A stretch of DNA of 15,821 bases from an uncultured Oscillospiraceae bacterium (GTDB lineage: Bacteria; Bacillota; Clostridia; Oscillospirales; Oscillospiraceae): contig CAAEDD010000071.1 of the NCBI GenBank assembly GCA_900754515.1, forward strand, positions 1 to 15,821, written 5' to 3'. The translations under genes were made by a program, and so were the position numbers. Below, piece by piece: positions 14,539 to 15,821 of the stretch (position 1 is its first letter; the number at the start of each line of letters is the position of its first letter). Under the pieces are notes generated by a model. The model saw only the letters and a list, made by a program, of their open reading frames with translations. It did not search any database and was not told the DNA's origin.

Positions 14539-15647
14539 TTTTTACCCTCCATTTCATATATGCACTCCACTCCCCGGTGAGACATGATCCCTCCCAGGCA
14601 GCCCTTATTGCAGCGGATACAGCGGCGGATATCTCCTGCCCTGCCTTCCGCCAATTTCTTTGGCCATTGTGCGTCGGCAATTAGCTGGCGGCTCATTGCC
14701 GCACAGTCCATACGTCCGGCCTTCAGCTGCTCCTCCACAAAATCCGGATCGGTAAGCCCTCCCACAGCACACAGCGGCCGCTTTGTCAGCAGACGCAGCC
14801 GGTCGCAGAACTTTAGGAAGCAGCCCTCTCCGCCGAAATATGGATGGTTTTTCGCCGGTATGGTATCGCTCAACTTGCTGTGGTCGGCCAAGGCCACATG
14901 GAAGCTGGTCACTCCCGCCTGCTCCAGCAGTGGGACAAAAACACTCAGTTCCTCCTCCAGCACGCCGGCATTTCCATAATGAGGCTGCTCCTGACGCACC
15001 GCCAGCTTATAGTCAATTGGCAGCCCGGGCAATCTCTTTCGTATTGCGGAAACTGCCTCCACGGCAAAGCGGGCCCTGTTTTCGGCACTGCCTCCATACC
15101 TGTCTTCCCGGGAGTTGAAAACTGCAGAGCTGAGGCTGCCGCACATCCTGTCCCCGTGAACCTGTACCATATCGAAGCCGGCCTCTGCCGCCAGCTCTGC
15201 AGCATCGCCGAAAGCCCCGGTAATTTCACTAATGCGCTGCTCCGGAATGCTGCTTATATACGGCCCCACTTCCCTGTTTAAAAGCTCCCTCAGCTCATCG
15301 TGGGAAATATGCCCTGTCAGCAGGCCGGGGATATACCTTACCATTCCCTTGAAGTTGGAGTCAGATTGGTGGAGCTGGGCACATATCTTACACCCTTCTC
15401 CATGCACGGCATCCGCCAGTTCCCTGTACCAGGCAAGACCCTTTCTGCTGTACAGGCTGGGAATAAATCGCTGAGGCAGCACCGGCACATCCCCAATTAT
15501 TATCATGGCACAGCCTCCGGCGGCAATTTTCCTCAGCCGCTCTTTCAGCCCGTCCTTTCCCGATGCCAGGGAAGTTGGGGCAAAAATTATCCGATTTTTC
15601 AGCTCCAGTCCCCCGTAATTAATAGGGCTCAATATTGTTTCGTACAT
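14535..15647 (-). CDS. bilR: Old-yellow-enzyme flavin reductase, likely bilirubin reductase BilR
   Basis: A 370-residue FMN-dependent reductase of the 2,4-dienoyl-CoA reductase/old yellow enzyme group, probably reducing bilirubin to urobilinogen. The TIM barrel runs from SPINYGGLELKNRIIFAP (7-24) to about 335. In place of the usual His/Asn catalytic pattern it has HGDR (164-167); D166 and R167 match the residues I recall as important in characterised BilR. A flavin-binding EDRYGGSAENR follows (181-191). The C-terminus keeps four cysteines, C343, C346, C350 and C362 (CxxCx3Cx11C), the 4Fe-4S pattern of the family, but the FAD/NAD(P) domain of full-length relatives is absent. The ATG at 15647 has AAGGAAG upstream and overlaps the MarR gene by 19 bases. 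It could instead be another ene-reductase, but motif and context together favour BilR. Confidence 0.78.
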   Translation of the reverse strand: MYETILSPINYGGLELKNRIIFAPTSLASGKDGLKERLRKIAAGGCAMIIIGDVPVLPQRFIPSLYSRKGLAWYRELADAVHGEGCKICAQLHQSDSNFKGMVRYIPGLLTGHISHDELRELLNREVGPYISSIPEQRISEITGAFGDAAELAAEAGFDMVQVHGDRMCGSLSSAVFNSREDRYGGSAENRARFAVEAVSAIRKRLPGLPIDYKLAVRQEQPHYGNAGVLEEELSVFVPLLEQAGVTSFHVALADHSKLSDTIPAKNHPYFGGEGCFLKFCDRLRLLTKRPLCAVGGLTDPDFVEEQLKAGRMDCAAMSRQLIADAQWPKKLAEGRAGDIRRCIRCNKGCLGGIMSHRGVECIYEMEGKK

Positions 15648-15821
15648 TTAACTTCCTTTTCCTTACGCTTGATTTTTGTCAGCAGAGAGATCAGCTGCTC
15701 CCGTTCCTCCGGCGCCAAAGCCGAAAGCACCATTTCATCCCAGTCAAAAAACACCTGATGGCTCAGCCCAAACGCCTCCTGTCCCTTTTCACTTAGGTTC
15801 AGGCAATAGGCCCGGCCGGAC
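15629..15821 (-). CDS. bilT: MarR-type regulator, BilT-like, 5' part outside the window
   Basis: Only the last 63 codons are visible, read from base 15820 to a TGA at 15629-15631. The visible start SGRAYCLNLSEKGQEAF resembles the wing of MarR proteins, where a basic or aromatic turn leads to L-x-L-[ST]-x-K-G. It is followed by an amphipathic dimerisation helix (APEEREQLISLLTKI) and a Lys-rich tail. The gene overlaps the reductase start by 19 bases, so they share a transcript. In the bilirubin-reducing operon a MarR-type gene (bilT) is the third member, which fits. It probably represses the operon in response to a ligand; whether that is a bile pigment is unknown. Without the N-terminus the family call is fair, not certain. 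Confidence 0.68.
   Translation of the reverse strand, partial: SGRAYCLNLSEKGQEAFGLSHQVFFDWDEMVLSALAPEEREQLISLLTKIKRKEKEVKCTKQY

Noticed and set aside
1..15821. CRISPR arrays, tRNA/rRNA genes, transposases, integrases or a defence island
   Set aside because: I looked on both strands and saw no regularly spaced repeats, cloverleaf-like segments or mobile-element proteins.

Overview
The window looks like a chromosomal stretch from a gut-type member of the Clostridia (Firmicutes), possibly an Oscillospirales or Ruminococcaceae relative. The evidence is strong AGGAGG-type ribosome sites, sigma-A-like promoters, a CdaR–ftsEX–M23 division cluster, Clostridia-associated families (DUF4364, DUF4830, a Cys-rich hypothetical) and a bilirubin-reductase-type operon. 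This placement is inference; no rRNA or tRNA gene is present. Most genes lie on the minus strand, and only two small genes are on the plus strand.

Layout, left to right. (1) 1-5491, minus strand: a CdaR/PucR-type regulator with a good promoter, then ftsE, ftsX and two tandem secreted coiled-coil M23 (LytM) peptidases, the second cut by the window edge. FtsEX transmits ATP hydrolysis across the membrane to a PcsB/CwlO-type hydrolase, and here there are two candidate hydrolases. (2) 5572-7866, minus strand: a small-subunit rRNA pseudouridine synthase (RsuA family) and, upstream of it, a comparatively AT-rich GT-C membrane glycosyltransferase-like gene. (3) 8042-8494, plus strand: a membrane-anchored DUF4830 protein, separated from the next minus-strand gene by a strong two-way terminator. 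(4) 8601-13117, minus strand: DUF4364 winged-helix protein, asnA (ATGA overlap), an MBOAT O-acyltransferase and an SGNH-type partner, all closely packed behind one clear promoter. The last two form an AlgI/AlgJ-like O-acylation pair for a cell-surface polymer. (5) 13197-13991, plus strand: a conserved 14-cysteine protein of unknown function, divergent from DUF4364 and ending in a two-way terminator. (6) 14050-15821, minus strand: the end of a MarR-type regulator, an old-yellow-enzyme reductase carrying an HGDR active-site motif, and a small flavodoxin-like protein. The order and overlaps match the bilirubin-reducing bilRST arrangement (bilT-bilR-bilS here).

The most notable content is the likely bilirubin-to-urobilinogen operon. 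Next come the doubled FtsEX-linked hydrolases, the O-acylation pair whose SGNH partner has an extra C-terminal domain, and the Cys-rich orphan. No CRISPR array, insertion sequence, integrase or RNA gene was seen, and no stretch above 300 bases lacks a gene.
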